Source: Collodictyon triciliatum
Taxonomy: Eukaryota > CRuMs
Length of the DNA stretch: 64,000 nt
Direction of reading: 5' to 3'
Assembly: GCA_043381765.1 (NCBI GenBank)
Contig: JBHJMP010000834.1
Coordinates: 1 to 64,000, forward strand
The position numbers and the translations under genes were made by a program. Shown piece after piece: positions 19,987 through 32,155 of the stretch (its first letter is position 1; every line of letters starts with the position of its first letter). The notes beneath the pieces were generated by a model. That model saw only the letters and a program-made list of their open reading frames with translations, searched no databases and was not told where the DNA came from.

Positions 19987-20961
19987 ATGATTATTTATTT
20001 AATCCAAATAATACTTCTTGTTGTGCCTTTATTAATTGCAGTTGCTTATTTAACTTTAGCGGAAAGAAAAGTAATTGCTGCAATGCAATATCGAGTTGGA
20101 CCAAATGTTGTTGGAGTTTTTGGTTTATTACAACCCTTAGCGGATGGCCTAAAATTATTTTTAAAAGAAACAATAATTCCAAATAATGGTAATACTATTA
20201 TTTTCTTAATTGCGCCAATGTTAACTTTTATTTTAAGTTTAATTGGATGGGCAGTTATTCCATTTGATGAAGGTGCAGTTTTAGCTGATTTAAATTTAGG
20301 TATTATGTACCTATTAGCAATTTCATCATTATCAGTATACGGAATTATTACATCAGGTTGGTCAAGTAATTCAAAATATGCTTTTTTAGGAGCTTTAAGA
20401 TCTTCAGCTCAAATGATTTCCTATGAAGTTTCAATAGGATTAATAATAATTAATGTTTTATTATGTGTTGGTTCATTAAATTTAAGTCAAATAGTCTTAG
20501 CACAAGAATCTATTTGGTTTATAATTCCTTTATTTCCGTTATTTATAATGTTCTTTATTTCAACATTAGCGGAAACTAATCGACATCCTTTTGATTTACC
20601 GGAAGCTGAAGCGGAATTAGTAGCTGGTTATAATATTGAATATTCTGCTATGGGATTTGCCTTATTCTTTATAGGTGAATATGCAAATATAATTCTTATG
20701 TCTAGCTTATCGGTCTTATTATTTTTAGGAGGTTGGTTACCACCTTTCGGAATACTTATTTTTACTTGGATTCCGGGACCGATTTGGTTTGGTATCAAAA
20801 TTCTATTTATCTTATTCCTTTTTATTTGGGTTAGAGCAGCTTTACCTCGATATCGTTATGATCAATTAATGAGCTTAGGATGGAAAGTTTTCTTACCTTT
20901 ATCTTTAGGTTGGTTATTATTTATCGGTTCCCTTTTATTAGCATTTAATTGGTTAGGTTAA
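19987..20961 (+). CDS. nad1: NADH dehydrogenase subunit 1 (NuoH)
   Basis: Nad1 forms much of the quinone channel at the junction of the membrane and peripheral arms of complex I. The uninterrupted 324-aa ORF shows [32 protein letters not shown] and [20 protein letters not shown] (the charged loop near the quinone site), and ends in a helix-rich C-terminus ([13 protein letters not shown]). AT-rich coding sequence contrasts sharply with the flanking spacers. Confidence 0.98.
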   Translation: MIIYLIQIILLVVPLLIAVAYLTLAERKVIAAMQYRVGPNVVGVFGLLQPLADGLKLFLKETIIPNNGNTIIFLIAPMLTFILSLIGWAVIPFDEGAVLADLNLGIMYLLAISSLSVYGIITSGWSSNSKYAFLGALRSSAQMISYEVSIGLIIINVLLCVGSLNLSQIVLAQESIWFIIPLFPLFIMFFISTLAETNRHPFDLPEAEAELVAGYNIEYSAMGFALFFIGEYANIILMSSLSVLLFLGGWLPPFGILIFTWIPGPIWFGIKILFILFLFIWVRAALPRYRYDQLMSLGWKVFLPLSLGWLLFIGSLLLAFNWLG

Positions 20962-22193
20962 GGCCTTCGGCCGCTAAACCGGCCGAAGGCCACATTGTTT
21001 CAAGGCCTATTTCGTTGAGGTCGAATGACCGCCCTTATCGTTGTTTTTAGTATCACCCCCTTCGGCCACTTGAATGTCGCTTCGCTCCAGTAGGTTTTGG
21101 TTGACCAGCCCGCAGCAAAGGTCATAGATAGGAAACTTTGTTTCCAGCCGAAGGACCCGGACGTTAGCAGTAGATGGAACTTACTTTCTCCCTGCCCTAC
21201 AAAGCAGCCCTACTTTGCCTCTGTTTTCTTTATGGACAACGTTGCAAAAGGGCTGTCGTAGCAAGGGATAACAGTTGAGCGAAGCGACTTTGTTTCCCGT
21301 TCGCTCGCCCCCGGCACCACCACCCCCTTTATAGGAAACATTTGGCCTTCGGCCGGTCTCTCGCTTGTTCTTGGGGGTGGAGCGAGCGAAGTGCAGCGGA
21401 GCGTCATGACCCGTCTTGCTCGCCACTTCCTCCCCTTTTATTGGGAAGGGGGAACTCTTTATAGATAGTTTATCTTTAAGCCGGATTTTGTCATTAAGAA
21501 GGTCGGGAGGGCAAGGGTTCATTACACACACCCCCCGCAAACCGGATTATTAGGGGGCTGGGCAGGCCGCCCAGGCCTGGGCGGCCTGCCCAGCCGGCCG
21601 CGTAGCCCAGAACTACCTTCTGCCATCCGGTACCCTATGTCAATAAATTAATCTGAGGATTAAGTTTAAAATCATTAATCCTTAAATTGTCGCTGGTCCT
21701 ATCGATCATGTTCAAAGGACAATGACGGCTTTTTTCGCCCCTGCTAACTTTGTTTCCGGTTAGCTCCGACATCCATCATGGGGTTTAATATTTTCAAGTA
21801 CTCATACGCTTCGCTTGTCATTACGACAGCTTGGTCCTTGGAGTTGAGTGACTTCTCTTGAGGTGCGGGCGGGCCGAGGGAGGGGTCCCTTGAATCCACT
21901 TCGCCCTGATATTCTTCCTTAATTTTTTCCCTCAGGTTTTCCTGGTTGGCTATTAACCAACTTTTGGGCCGATAGGGCGAAGGGGCAGCTGCTGGTTCAT
22001 AGTGAAAGGATGACGCGGGTGGCCTCACTACCCACTTCGCTCGTTGTTAGTGAAGTCGGTTGTTAGTGAAGTCGGCCAGTTAGCTCAGACAGCTTGCTTT
22101 ATTCCGGACTTTCCTGAGGCAAGGACGGAAGGTCATTCATAGTGACCGACCCGTTGCCTTTATTGCTGATAAACTATTAGAGTATATAATATT
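20962..22193. other. Spacer with large perfect palindrome
   Basis: 1.2 kb without a recognised gene. Contains GGCCTTCGGCCG elements just after nad1, a 38-bp perfect palindrome at 21557-21594, and a small AT-rich block (21637-21700) with inverted AATC/GATT segments. Confidence 0.5.
21557..21594. repeat. 38-bp perfect palindrome
   Basis: GCTGGGCAGGCCGCCCAGG followed by its exact reverse complement, with no spacer. It is almost entirely G+C and would extrude as a cruciform or fold as a perfect hairpin. Confidence 0.95.
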
Positions 22194-22264
22194 GCGGGTA
22201 TAGATTAATGGTAAATTATCAGCCTTCCATGCTGAAGATCTGGGTTCAATTCCCAGTACCCGCT
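22194..22264 (+). tRNA. trnG(ucc): tRNA-Gly(UCC)
   Basis: Acceptor GCGGGTA/TACCCGC, anticodon stem TCAGC/GCTGA with loop CTTCCAT, T-loop GTTCAATTC. The anticodon TCC reads Gly. Confidence 0.94.
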
Positions 22265-22533
22265 AAAAGGTTAAGTACGTGTTTTCCACCAACAGAACTG
22301 AAGCAAGGAGACCAGGGTTGTTGAACCAAACATTTCGGTTAAGGCAGAGTGGGCGTACGCCCCAACCCGTTCCGCTTGATCCCCTACCGGAAACAAAGTT
22401 TCCTGTCCATTTCGGGCTTTTGTACGCCCTATTGCGCTTGCGGCGTCGTCATTGCTTCGCTTTTGGGAAAGAGCATGTTGTCGCTGGCCAAAGGCCTAAC
22501 AGAGTTTCCACTGCGACCTTGACGACCAATTTT
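22265..22533. other. Spacer
   Basis: Repeat mosaic with one GGGCGTACGCCC palindrome near 22351. No gene was seen. Confidence 0.5.
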
Positions 22534-22824
22534 CTAATAGGGCACCCCATTTGTTTTCCTCGGTCCGTTGAATATCGCTACCTTTTTTAAACCATTTCTT
22601 AAGACACGAGTGGTTACCCCACCTTTGATGCGGGCCCCATATAATTGAGATAAATAGAGCAAAGCGTCATATTTATTAAAAGAACGATCCATTAAAAAAG
22701 TTAAGCTACAATGAGATGAAGAAGGTGAGGGAACCGTTAAGAGTGGGGAATGATAGGGGGAACGACTGTTCCCCGCTTTCCCCCTAGAGCCAATTTCTTT
22801 TATTTTTATTACTTTTAAGTTCAT
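22534..22824 (-). CDS. Unidentified ORF (96 aa)
   Basis: Starts MNLKVIKIKEIGSRGK from an AT-rich leader and contains LMDRSFNKYDALLYLSQLYGA and a basic C-terminus (TRVLRNGLKKVAIF). Lys/Arg richness and AT-rich codons in both terminal parts suggest a ribosomal protein interrupted by a GC-rich insertion (about residues 17-35). I cannot name the family. It may also be chance. Confidence 0.35.
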   Translation of the reverse strand: MNLKVIKIKEIGSRGKAGNSRSPYHSPLLTVPSPSSSHCSLTFLMDRSFNKYDALLYLSQLYGARIKGGVTTRVLRNGLKKVAIFNGPRKTNGVPY

Positions 22825-24743
<1,919 letters not shown>

Positions 24744-25246
24744 TAGACGAAACTTTATTTTGTCTTATTATACTATAAGGTCAAAGGGAAAACAAGCGTT
24801 GGGCGTACGCCAGGGAAGGGGCGCAGAGCGAAGCTACCTTTTACACCATTCACCAGTGGCCAAGGAAAATGACGGTCGCGGCCGAAGGCCAAAACGACGC
24901 GCATTCAAGCTGTCTGAGCTAAGTGACGCTTCGCTCGCTCTTTTCCACCCGGGAGGGAAGGGGTGCAGAGCGAAGCGGGTGGAAAACTCTAGATAAGTGG
25001 TGACGCTAAAATGATTCATCGCTGTTCCACTCCGCGTGTGAACCCGACGCCAACAAACAAACTGCTGGGGTCGAGGAGCTTGGATCAATACATGACCGGC
25101 GAACAGGTTTTTCGCGTCGTCATTGGAGGGGGAACATCGGGCTTCGCCCAGTGGTCCGGATCTAACCGCTTCGCTTGAAGCGGGGCCCTGTCCATTCGTT
25201 CCCCCCTCGCGTTGTTTGCTTCGCTCGATGTTTGTTCCCTTCGCGC
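24744..25246. other. Spacer / further 3' intron half for cox1 exon C
   Basis: Sequence just right of domain V (AT-rich to about 24780) may belong to the intron half; the rest is GC-rich repeats with a GGGCGTACGCC palindrome near 24801. No gene was recognised. Confidence 0.45.
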
Positions 25247-26077
25247 CTACGATTTGGATTGCGTATAGGCGTCAGCCATAGCAACAAGGCGTGGTCGCTT
25301 TCTAGTTTTATAACCTTTAGTTGGTTTCCCCCAAGGCGTTACTGATGGTCTACCTTTTGATTTACCTTCTCCACCACCATGTGGATGGTCAATCGGATTC
25401 ATTGCAACCCCTCTAACAATTGGTCGTCTTCCTCTCCATCTCATTTGACCTGCTTTTCTTAATAAAGTAGGGGGCCCTGCGGAACCCACACCAATAGTTG
25501 CAATATTATCTCCATTGAGCAAAGCTGTTTCACTAGAACTTAATCGAACAAGTGAAAGGGATCCGCCCAAACGACCTGATCCATGACCGATTAATATTCC
25601 TGAACAACCACCGGATCTTATTAATTGACCTCCTTTTCCTGGTTCAAGCTCGATATTAAAAATTTTAGTTCCGATTGGAATATATTTTAAAGGAGCTGAG
25701 TCACCGGTATACAGGGCGGTGTTCGGCATTGTTCTTACTGATTTTATTGTATCTCCGGGTTTTAAACCTTCTGCTGCTAAAATATAAGAGGTCTTTATTG
25801 AATTCAGTTGGTTAGGAATGGTGGTTTCCGCTTTCTCCTTTTCTTCCACAATTAAAGCTAATTTTCCTGTTCTTGATGGATCATATTGAATATCTAAAAC
25901 GGTTGCACTTAGCTCGCTTCTCTTAAAGTCTATTATTCTATATAATCGTTTATGCCCTCCTCCTCTATGAAATGCTGTAATATGACCATGACAATTACGA
26001 CCTCCGGTTGATTTTTTACCTCTAGTTAATCTTTTTATCGGGTTATAGCGCCCTATTTGATTGATTTTTGTTTCCAT
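25247..26077 (-). CDS. rpl2: Ribosomal protein uL2 (L2)
   Basis: L2 is a core large-subunit protein needed for subunit association and peptidyl transfer. The 276-aa ORF is full length for bacterial-type L2: TRGKKSTGGRNCHGHITAFH at the N-terminus, the RLYRIIDFKR segment, and the diagnostic MNPIDHPHGGGEGKSKGRP near residue 226, which includes the conserved peptidyl-transferase His. No repeat insertion was seen, unlike several other ribosomal genes here. Confidence 0.97.
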   Translation of the reverse strand: METKINQIGRYNPIKRLTRGKKSTGGRNCHGHITAFHRGGGHKRLYRIIDFKRSELSATVLDIQYDPSRTGKLALIVEEKEKAETTIPNQLNSIKTSYILAAEGLKPGDTIKSVRTMPNTALYTGDSAPLKYIPIGTKIFNIELEPGKGGQLIRSGGCSGILIGHGSGRLGGSLSLVRLSSSETALLNGDNIATIGVGSAGPPTLLRKAGQMRWRGRRPIVRGVAMNPIDHPHGGGEGKSKGRPSVTPWGKPTKGYKTRKRPRLVAMADAYTQSKS

Positions 26078-26398
26078 TTAATATATCCATTATGTCCTTT
26101 TCACCCCCTCCCTCTCACTTGCACAGAGCGAAGACGGGGCGTACGCCCACTTGTCCGCTTGATGCTGAGGTCCAGCGAAAGACGCTTCGCTCAACTGTGA
26201 ACTTTTAATGCTTTGTTTATGAAAAACGGACTGGTATGTGTTTTGATCCCAAAACAAGGAAAGCTTGCTTCCACATCCCGGTCCCAGACCTTGAAGCTAC
26301 ATAGTGGCCGGGGTGAAGGGAAGGGGAGCAAGGACCAAGCTGTCTGAGCTAACGACAGCATTGCTCCAAGCTCCTTGCCCGGTCGTTCGACCTTGCAT
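26078..26398. other. Spacer
   Basis: Repeat mosaic with a GGGCGTACGCCC palindrome near 26137. No gene was seen. Confidence 0.5.
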
Positions 26399-26472
26399 TA
26401 CGGGTAGAGGGACTTGAACCCTCAAAATTTGGAACCTAAGTCCAAAACGTCTACCAATTTCATCATACCCGT
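26399..26472 (-). tRNA. trnL(uag): tRNA-Leu(UAG)
   Basis: Acceptor ACGGGTA/TACCCGT, Leu-type D-arm (AATTGGTAGACG), anticodon stem TTGGA/TCCAA with loop CTTAGGT, T-loop GTTCAAGTC. Reads CUN. Confidence 0.93.
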
Positions 26473-26474
26473 TA

Positions 26475-26547
26475 TAGGCAATAACAGACTTGAACTGCTA
26501 ACCTTCTCGGTGTAAACGAGTTGCTCTACCAATTGAGCTAATTGCCC
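26475..26547 (-). tRNA. trnV(uac): tRNA-Val(UAC)
   Basis: Acceptor GGGCAAT/ATTGCCT with a terminal G-U pair, D-arm TAGCTCAATTGGTAGAGCA, anticodon TAC in loop TTTACAC, T-loop GTTCAAGTC. Two bases from tRNA-Leu, so processed from a shared transcript. Confidence 0.9.
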
Positions 26548-27163
26548 TTTTTTTTTTCGCTTTCATACACACACGGAGCGTTGTTCTCTCTGCTCAATGG
26601 AAACTTGTCGAGCGAAGAATGGGGTTCACTATGAACCAGCTGCTGCCCGAAGGAAAGAAGAGACGGCTTCGCTCTACGGCCCCCGGAACGACTGTTTCCC
26701 ACTCTCCGCTCCGTAACGACCGTTTGACAGCAACGAAGGGTTCGGGCCTAATGTACACTCATCCTGCCTACAATGTGGGCAATGTTTGGGCCGTAGACCC
26801 GGACCAGTTGTTGATTCCCCGTCGAACTCCCGTCATGAACCTTTATTCCCCACCTTGCATGTAGGTAAAAACTCTCCGGGGTCAAGGTTGTCGGTTCATT
26901 GTGAACTGGCTTTGCCTTCGAAAGACGGGGTCAAGGTTGTCGCTCGACAGCCAATCGTTCCCCCACCTTGACCCCAGCGAACACCCGCGTCAACGACCGG
27001 TGCAATGCGCTTGAGGGGTCAGGCTACGGGCGGCTGCTGCGGCCCACCCAAAGGCCTTCACGAGCGAAAGAAAGAGCGAAAAACGAGCTCGGAGAGGGTC
27101 CGGCGAACAATATTTGTTCCCTACTCAGAGTGAAACGACTCCGCTCCGCTCCGCTCCGGCTTT
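26548..27163. other. Spacer
   Basis: GC-rich repeats, including GGAAAGAAGAGACGG (reverse of the CCGTCTCTTCTTTCC element) near 26653. No gene was recognised. Confidence 0.5.
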
Positions 27164-27493
27164 TTAAAAAATCGATATACGGCTAAGGTTACCTCCTAAT
27201 AGTAGATGCTTTAATTTTTGGGTAAGGATAAACGTCTGCGCTTGTTTTGCAGGCAGCTGCTGCCAAACTATTCGGAATCTTAATAAGAGATAATTATTAG
27301 CTTTTATTCGAGAAAATCTTATTCTTTGATGGATCAATATTATACAATGTGGATATTCATCTCGTAATTTATGAAACTGAATTAAAAGACTAATTAGGGA
27401 AGCACCGGGCTTCGGGGGGGGATTATTAATTTTTCCGGTACGCGATGCAAGGTCGTTACGGGGGGCCCCTTCTTTAATTAATAATTCGTACAT
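27164..27493 (-). CDS. Unidentified ORF (109 aa)
   Basis: The central and C-terminal parts are AT-rich and basic (FHKLRDEYPHCIILIHQRIR, then ANNYLLLRFRIVW and FILTQKLKHLLLGGNL), unlike the surrounding spacers. Residues about 8-30 are GC-rich and repeat-like. Composition suggests a genuine gene, perhaps ribosomal, but no family was recognised. It lies upstream of atp9 on the same coordinates but both are read leftward, so atp9 is the upstream gene. Confidence 0.4.
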   Translation of the reverse strand: MYELLIKEGAPRNDLASRTGKINNPPPKPGASLISLLIQFHKLRDEYPHCIILIHQRIRFSRIKANNYLLLRFRIVWQQLPAKQAQTFILTQKLKHLLLGGNLSRISIF

Positions 27494-27633
27494 GTCGCGG
27501 TTTTTCTCTAAGGGGGGGGAAAGACGCTACGCTTCAAGCAAGGGAAAAGGCGGTCGTAACGACCTCCTAACTTGGATCCTTCAGGGGGGTAAAAGGGGCT
27601 GACCCATCACCCCCCCAGTGGCTCGGCTGCGCC
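27494..27633. other. Short spacer
   Basis: Repeat sequence between atp9 and ORF109. No gene was seen. Confidence 0.4.
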
Positions 27634-27924
<291 letters not shown>

Positions 27925-28046
27925 CTATATTTTATATACCCTTAATGCAAGGTCGAACGGCCGGGGGAGGAGAGAAGCGAAACTGGAAAACGGTCGTTTT
28001 CTTCTTTGCTCCTCTGCTTTTCGCTCGCGGGGGCCAAGGTGCCCCT

Positions 28047-28793
28047 TTAACGGTAAGTCACTATTTCTTTTTTAATTTGAGCAATAACTTTAGCAGGATT
28101 TAAATGTTTAGGGCAAGTTTTAGTACAATTCATTATTGTATGACAACGATATAATTTAAATGGATCTTCTAATGCTTTTAATCTTTCTTTTTTATATTGA
28201 TCTCTACTATCTGCAATCCATCTATAAGCTTGTAATAAAATAGCTGGTCCTAAATATTTATCAGGATTCCACCAATAACTAGGGCAACTTGTTGAACAAC
28301 AAGCACAAAGGATACACTCATATAAACCATCTAATTTTTTTCTATCTTCTACAGATTGATAACGTTCTCGTAATTGTGTAGTAGAACCAGGTTCACTATG
28401 AGGAATATCCCCTTGTTCATTCGGAGAACCTATTAACCAAGGTTTAATTGAGCGATATTGATTGTAGAAATTTGTTAAATCGGTTACTAGATCTCTAATA
28501 ACATACATATGAGGTAATGGATAAATTTTACAATCCTTATCAACCGGAATTTTTTTTAAACAAGCTAAAGAATTAGTTCCATTAATATTCATGGCACAAC
28601 TACCACAAATACCTTCTCTACAAGACCGTCTAAAAGTTAATGTAGGGTCTTGTTCATTTTTTATTTTAATTAAAGCATCTAAAACCATTGGACCACATTC
28701 TTTTAAATTAATATCGTATGATTGAACTCTATAATTTGTTCCTTCGTTTTCAAGGTCATTAATGTCCCAACGATAAATATTAAATTTTACCAT
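28047..28793 (-). CDS. sdh2: Succinate dehydrogenase iron-sulfur subunit
   Basis: Sdh2 (SdhB) passes electrons from the flavoprotein to ubiquinone in complex II. All three iron-sulfur motifs are present: the [2Fe-2S] set [20 protein letters not shown] with a following Cys, the [4Fe-4S] set [13 protein letters not shown], and the [3Fe-4S] set ending [11 protein letters not shown]. 248 aa, full length. sdh3 and sdh4 lie together 6 kb away on the other strand. Mitochondrial sdh2 is confined to a few lineages (red algae, jakobids and some other protists). Confidence 0.98.
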   Translation of the reverse strand: MVKFNIYRWDINDLENEGTNYRVQSYDINLKECGPMVLDALIKIKNEQDPTLTFRRSCREGICGSCAMNINGTNSLACLKKIPVDKDCKIYPLPHMYVIRDLVTDLTNFYNQYRSIKPWLIGSPNEQGDIPHSEPGSTTQLRERYQSVEDRKKLDGLYECILCACCSTSCPSYWWNPDKYLGPAILLQAYRWIADSRDQYKKERLKALEDPFKLYRCHTIMNCTKTCPKHLNPAKVIAQIKKEIVTYR

Positions 28794-28889
28794 CTTTTAT
28801 TTCCTTATTTTATTATACTATACTAGCGATCAATGCAAGAAGGGGGCGGGGTACAGGGCTACGCCCAGTGGATCGGTCATTATGACCTT

Positions 28890-28962
28890 TAACGGTAGAG
28901 GGACTTGAACCCACGACGTATGGATTATGATTCCATTGTTCTACCAACTGAACTATACCGTT
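28890..28962 (-). tRNA. trnM(cau): tRNA-Met(CAU)
   Basis: Acceptor AACGGTA/TACCGTT, anticodon stem ATGGA/TCCAT with loop ATCATAA, T-loop GTTCAAGTC. The CAT anticodon could be elongator Met, initiator Met or a lysidine-modified Ile. The A-U-rich acceptor end and D-arm (TAGTTCAGTTGGTAGAACA) look most like elongator Met. Confidence 0.88.
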
Positions 28963-29096
28963 ATTAACCAAAGACTAACCCACTTGTTATCGGGCTGGTT
29001 CTTGAGGTCGGACCGCCCGTGAAGCGTATGAAGCGTAGCGTCTTTTCCCCCCTTCTCGCTTTGCTCTACGTCCCCGCGCCCCCCCGCTCACCCATT

Positions 29097-29129
29097 TGTT
29101 AGAGGGAACGGGGACTGAACCCTCGTTTT
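29097..29129 (-). pseudogene. tRNA 3'-end remnant
   Basis: The minus strand reads GAGGGTTCAGTCCCCG followed by TTCCCTCTAA, which looks like a T-arm and acceptor 3' strand. The space for the rest of a tRNA is occupied by tRNA-Ser(GCU). It is probably a partial tRNA copy, or a chance match. Confidence 0.3.
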
Positions 29130-29221
29130 TGGAAGAAAGGAGATTCGAACTCCTGAAAGGGGCTACGGCACCCTTTTACGATTTAGCAAACCGCCGCTAT
29201 AGACCACTCAGCCATTCTTCC
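29130..29221 (-). tRNA. trnS(gcu): tRNA-Ser(GCU)
   Basis: Class II tRNA with a long variable arm; acceptor GGAAGAA/TTCTTCC, D-arm TGGCTGAGTGG, anticodon GCT inside CGGTTTGCTAAATCG, T-loop GTTCGAATC. Confidence 0.93.
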
Positions 29222-29443
29222 CTATTGGGTGTTCCCCAGTACAACTACCTTCTCGAGAGGAAAGGAAAATGCGCTTCTTTTTATTTATAAAAGAATAAGC
29301 TGGACTATCAAGTAAGGGGAAAATGCAAGGTCCAACGGCTTTTCCCGGGACCGCGTTCGAAAGCTTGGTCCACGAACGGCACAAACAGGTTGTACAAAAT
29401 CTCGAATGCCGAAGTTGACGGGAGTGCTTATCTACTATGACCT

Positions 29444-29528
29444 TGAAGGAGGAAGGATTTGAACCTCCGTAGAAATAAATTTCGATAGATTTACAGTCTA
29501 TTGCTTTTGACCGCTCAGCCACTCCTTC
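29444..29528 (-). tRNA. trnY(gua): tRNA-Tyr(GUA)
   Basis: Class II tRNA; acceptor GAAGGAG/CTCCTTC, D-arm TGGCTGAGCGGTC, anticodon stem ATAGA/TCTAT with loop CTGTAAA, long variable arm, T-loop GTTCAAATC. Its 5' 14 nt overlap the 3' end of ccmB. Confidence 0.93.
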
Positions 29529-30204
29529 TAAAAAATAATGGTAAAAATAACGAGGCAAAGCCGAAAATAATTAAACCACCCAGAACCCAGACCTCTTGAT
29601 AAATGGAGAAAATTATTATTGGTATATTAAGGGGAATTAATAGAATAGGTAAGATAGAGGTCATTGTAGAAGGCTTTCCGCTACTCTGTTTTTCTATACC
29701 AGTAGCAATTTCAAGTAATATCAGTTGATTTAAGCTACTTAAAAGAAAAGTTAATGAGGGGCTGGCGGCAAGTTGGTTCATTATGAATGCGGGGAAAATA
29801 AGATTTTCCGGTTGTCCCAACAGTCGTTCCTCCCCTGGTTCATTACAATGGAGCGAAGCGGGGTGGTTCATTTCACCATCCCATTGTTCGGTGCTTTTTT
29901 CAATATTCCCATTGAGCATAATATAATCACAGATACTTAAAGGAATAATAATAAAAATGGTGTCTAACAGCAATCTGAACCCCGTTCTCAATGGTAAAGG
30001 AATAGGAATGATATCCCTCCGGTCAGTCCAACCTGACAAGGGGAAACCTCCATTTCCATTTAGCCGACTAAATAATATTGCCCAAAAACAACAAATCCAT
30101 TTTATCTGGGACCCCTCGTAGTGTAAAGAGGGGGATAATCCGGCTAGAATAACATTAAATAGAAAAAGATTACTTAAATAAAAAATAATCGTTTTTAAGG
30201 ACAT
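29515..30204 (-). CDS. ccmB: Heme exporter membrane protein CcmB
   Basis: CcmB is the membrane subunit of the CcmAB ABC transporter in System I cytochrome c maturation. The ORF is strongly hydrophobic. The N-terminal SLKTIIFYLSNLFLFNVILA and the later LLILIPLN-type helix (LPILLIPLNIPIIIFSIY), with SSLNQLILLEIATG before it, fit the family. Residues about 125-160 (GC-rich) are a repeat-derived insertion. I prefer the ATG at 30204; an upstream in-frame ATG at 30225 adds MLKGSVT, which is repeat sequence. The last codons and the TGA stop (29515-29517) lie inside tRNA-Tyr, so 5' processing of the tRNA would cut the ccmB stop off the mRNA. No ccmA or ccmC was seen. Confidence 0.75.
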   Translation of the reverse strand: MSLKTIIFYLSNLFLFNVILAGLSPSLHYEGSQIKWICCFWAILFSRLNGNGGFPLSGWTDRRDIIPIPLPLRTGFRLLLDTIFIIIPLSICDYIMLNGNIEKSTEQWDGEMNHPASLHCNEPGEERLLGQPENLIFPAFIMNQLAASPSLTFLLSSLNQLILLEIATGIEKQSSGKPSTMTSILPILLIPLNIPIIIFSIYQEVWVLGGLIIFGFASLFLPLFFRRSG

Positions 30205-30402
30205 TGTGACCGAACCTTTTAACATAATAGTTATTCATTTGATACGGGCTGCGGGATGATGCAGCGGATTAACTCGCTTTACTATTATATACTGGCATTA
30301 TTTAAGCCGCTTTGCTCGATAGGCCACACTCGGCTCGACGCCGGGACCGGGAAAACGGTCGTTACGACCTTGTTCCCAGTCCCTGATACACTTTGCTTGA
30401 TC

Positions 30403-30966
30403 TCACCCCAGATCCCGTTTTTTAAGATTTGAAACTCGATCGATCGCTCTAGCTATTATTTTATTTCTTTGATGGCTATCCCCTCCTTGTTTAGATGATG
30501 GAAAGCGCCCTCTCATTAGATTTCGGGTACCAATGATAACCTCTTTTTGTATTGTAGCTAATATTGCAAATTCCTCAGCTTTAATTGATTCTAAATGTGA
30601 TGTAATTCTTGTTTGAATTTGATAAGCTGCAGCTGCTTGATTATAAGATCGGAGTAATGAAAGTGAAGCGTTCACTAATTGGAATAAATCATTAGCTGGG
30701 TCATTAGCACCACTTTTTGCTCTTTCTCTGTGATAACCTGCTAACTCAACCAATATTTTTTTTTGACGGTTTAGGCCTTCTTCGTATTGTTGTTTAATTA
30801 AATTTGCTCTAGATTCTAATTGATCGATTACTTGAGAACTTAAACTTTGTTCACCATACAGAGCGACAGCAGCAGCTGCCATTGCAACTAATAATTTTTC
30901 ATTTAAAACGATTAGGCCTTTGGCCACTGAGATAAAAATTAGATAAAAAATTAAAGCTTGCTTCAT
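30403..30966 (-). CDS. atp4: ATP synthase subunit b (Atp4/Ymf39)
   Basis: Atp4 is the peripheral stalk subunit b of ATP synthase. It has an N-terminal membrane segment (ALIFYLIFISVAKGLIVLNE), then a long charged helical region with the b-subunit pattern (QLESRANLIKQQYEEGLNR, KAEEFAILATIQKEVI). 187 aa is typical of protist Atp4. atp8 is the next gene upstream, about 370 nt away on the same strand. Confidence 0.9.
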   Translation of the reverse strand: MKQALIFYLIFISVAKGLIVLNEKLLVAMAAAAVALYGEQSLSSQVIDQLESRANLIKQQYEEGLNRQKKILVELAGYHRERAKSGANDPANDLFQLVNASLSLLRSYNQAAAAYQIQTRITSHLESIKAEEFAILATIQKEVIIGTRNLMRGRFPSSKQGGDSHQRNKIIARAIDRVSNLKKRDLG

Positions 30967-31338
30967 TGTTATTTTTATTTATTCGGGGGCCAGCCCGGCC
31001 GGGCCGGCCCGGCCGGTGTTTTGGGTGTCACCCCTCCGACACGCGTTACGCTGGGACCGCAACTGGTCATGCCTTTTTGCGGGGAACACGGTCATGTATT
31101 GCTCCAAGCTCCTTGGTTCCCTATTGACGCAGTTGGCCTGTTCGCTGCTCTTTGTTGTCAACGAGTGGAGCGACGACTGGGGGAAGCGTGGGGAATAGAG
31201 TTTGTAACAACTCGCATGCAACTGGCTGAAGGAGTTGTCCAGGATTGCTGCTTTGTAACAACTGGTCAGAAAAAGGGGTGGAAAGGCTTCATAATGTCTG
31301 CCTTTTACACCTCCTCTTTACGAATTAACAACAGAAAG
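30967..31338. other. Spacer with GC palindrome
   Basis: Near 30993-31014 is the self-complementary run CCGGCCGGGCCGGCCCGGCC(GG). No gene was seen between atp8 and atp4. Confidence 0.5.
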
Positions 31339-31740
31339 TCATTTTCGGATAAGTTGAATTAAACCTTTTCGGATAAGGCAAAGCCGAATCAATGTATTTA
31401 AATATGGACGACTTGATACGGAAAGCGAAGTGTCCTTGGAGTCATTGTCTGATCCGTGGCTTGGGTGACCGGGGAACGCAGCTTCCCGCGCTTCTCCTAA
31501 AATTGAATTTGCAGTCACTATGACTTTTTTTAATGAATGTGGCGATGCCTCTTGTCCATTTAATTCAATTTTAAAATCTTCGGCAATGGCGTCCAATTTT
31601 TTTAACGATTTATTTCGTAGTTTTAAGATTTTGGCTGTGTCAGTCAAATTTCTTTTAACAATAATAAAATAAAAAAGAATAAAACTTGAAATGAGCGTAG
31701 CGACTTGACTAAAATAAGTTACTTTATCTAATTGAGGCAT
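31339..31740 (-). CDS. atp8: ATP synthase subunit 8
   Basis: Atp8 is a small subunit near the stator base of ATP synthase. The N-terminus MPQLDKVTYFSQVATLISSF is the hallmark, followed by one transmembrane helix (FILFYFIIVKRNL) and a basic tail. 133 aa. About residues 78-110 are GC-rich and repeat-like; the last 20 residues contain two near-copies of a LIRKG/LIRK pattern. Confidence 0.95.
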   Translation of the reverse strand: MPQLDKVTYFSQVATLISSFILFYFIIVKRNLTDTAKILKLRNKSLKKLDAIAEDFKIELNGQEASPHSLKKVIVTANSILGEAREAAFPGHPSHGSDNDSKDTSLSVSSRPYLNTLIRLCLIRKGLIQLIRK

Positions 31741-32155
31741 TTAATAAATCCATATCTTATTATACAAGGCCGGAGAGTTTTTCCCGCATTTCCTAAGCTG
31801 CAAGTCAAACAACCTCTATGAATTGGTCTCAAGCGCATTTAGCTCGTGTGTGTTGATTGATGCGGGCCCGGGTAGGTATAAGCTACGGGGCATAGCCCCT
31901 TGTTCATAAGACACGGGCTCATGTAGTGGTCTCTATGACTGCGTGTGTGTGTGTTTTATAATGCGGTTGTTACGACCTCCCTTCAGCGTGTGAACCCTAC
32001 CTCATTATCGGCTTAAACACTAACACCCTATAGCTGGCCCTCCCCATTAGGGGAGGGCCAGGAATGGGACCAAGTGTTGGGCCGGAGAGTTTTCGAAGCC
32101 CGTTCGCTCCTCGATGCTGGCCGAGCAAAGCGTTTCACTATGACCTTGGACCGGC
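31741..32155. other. Spacer
   Basis: Repeat mosaic with GGCCGGAGAGTTTT near 31768 and 32073 (also seen near 22998 and 63225). No gene was recognised. Confidence 0.5.
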
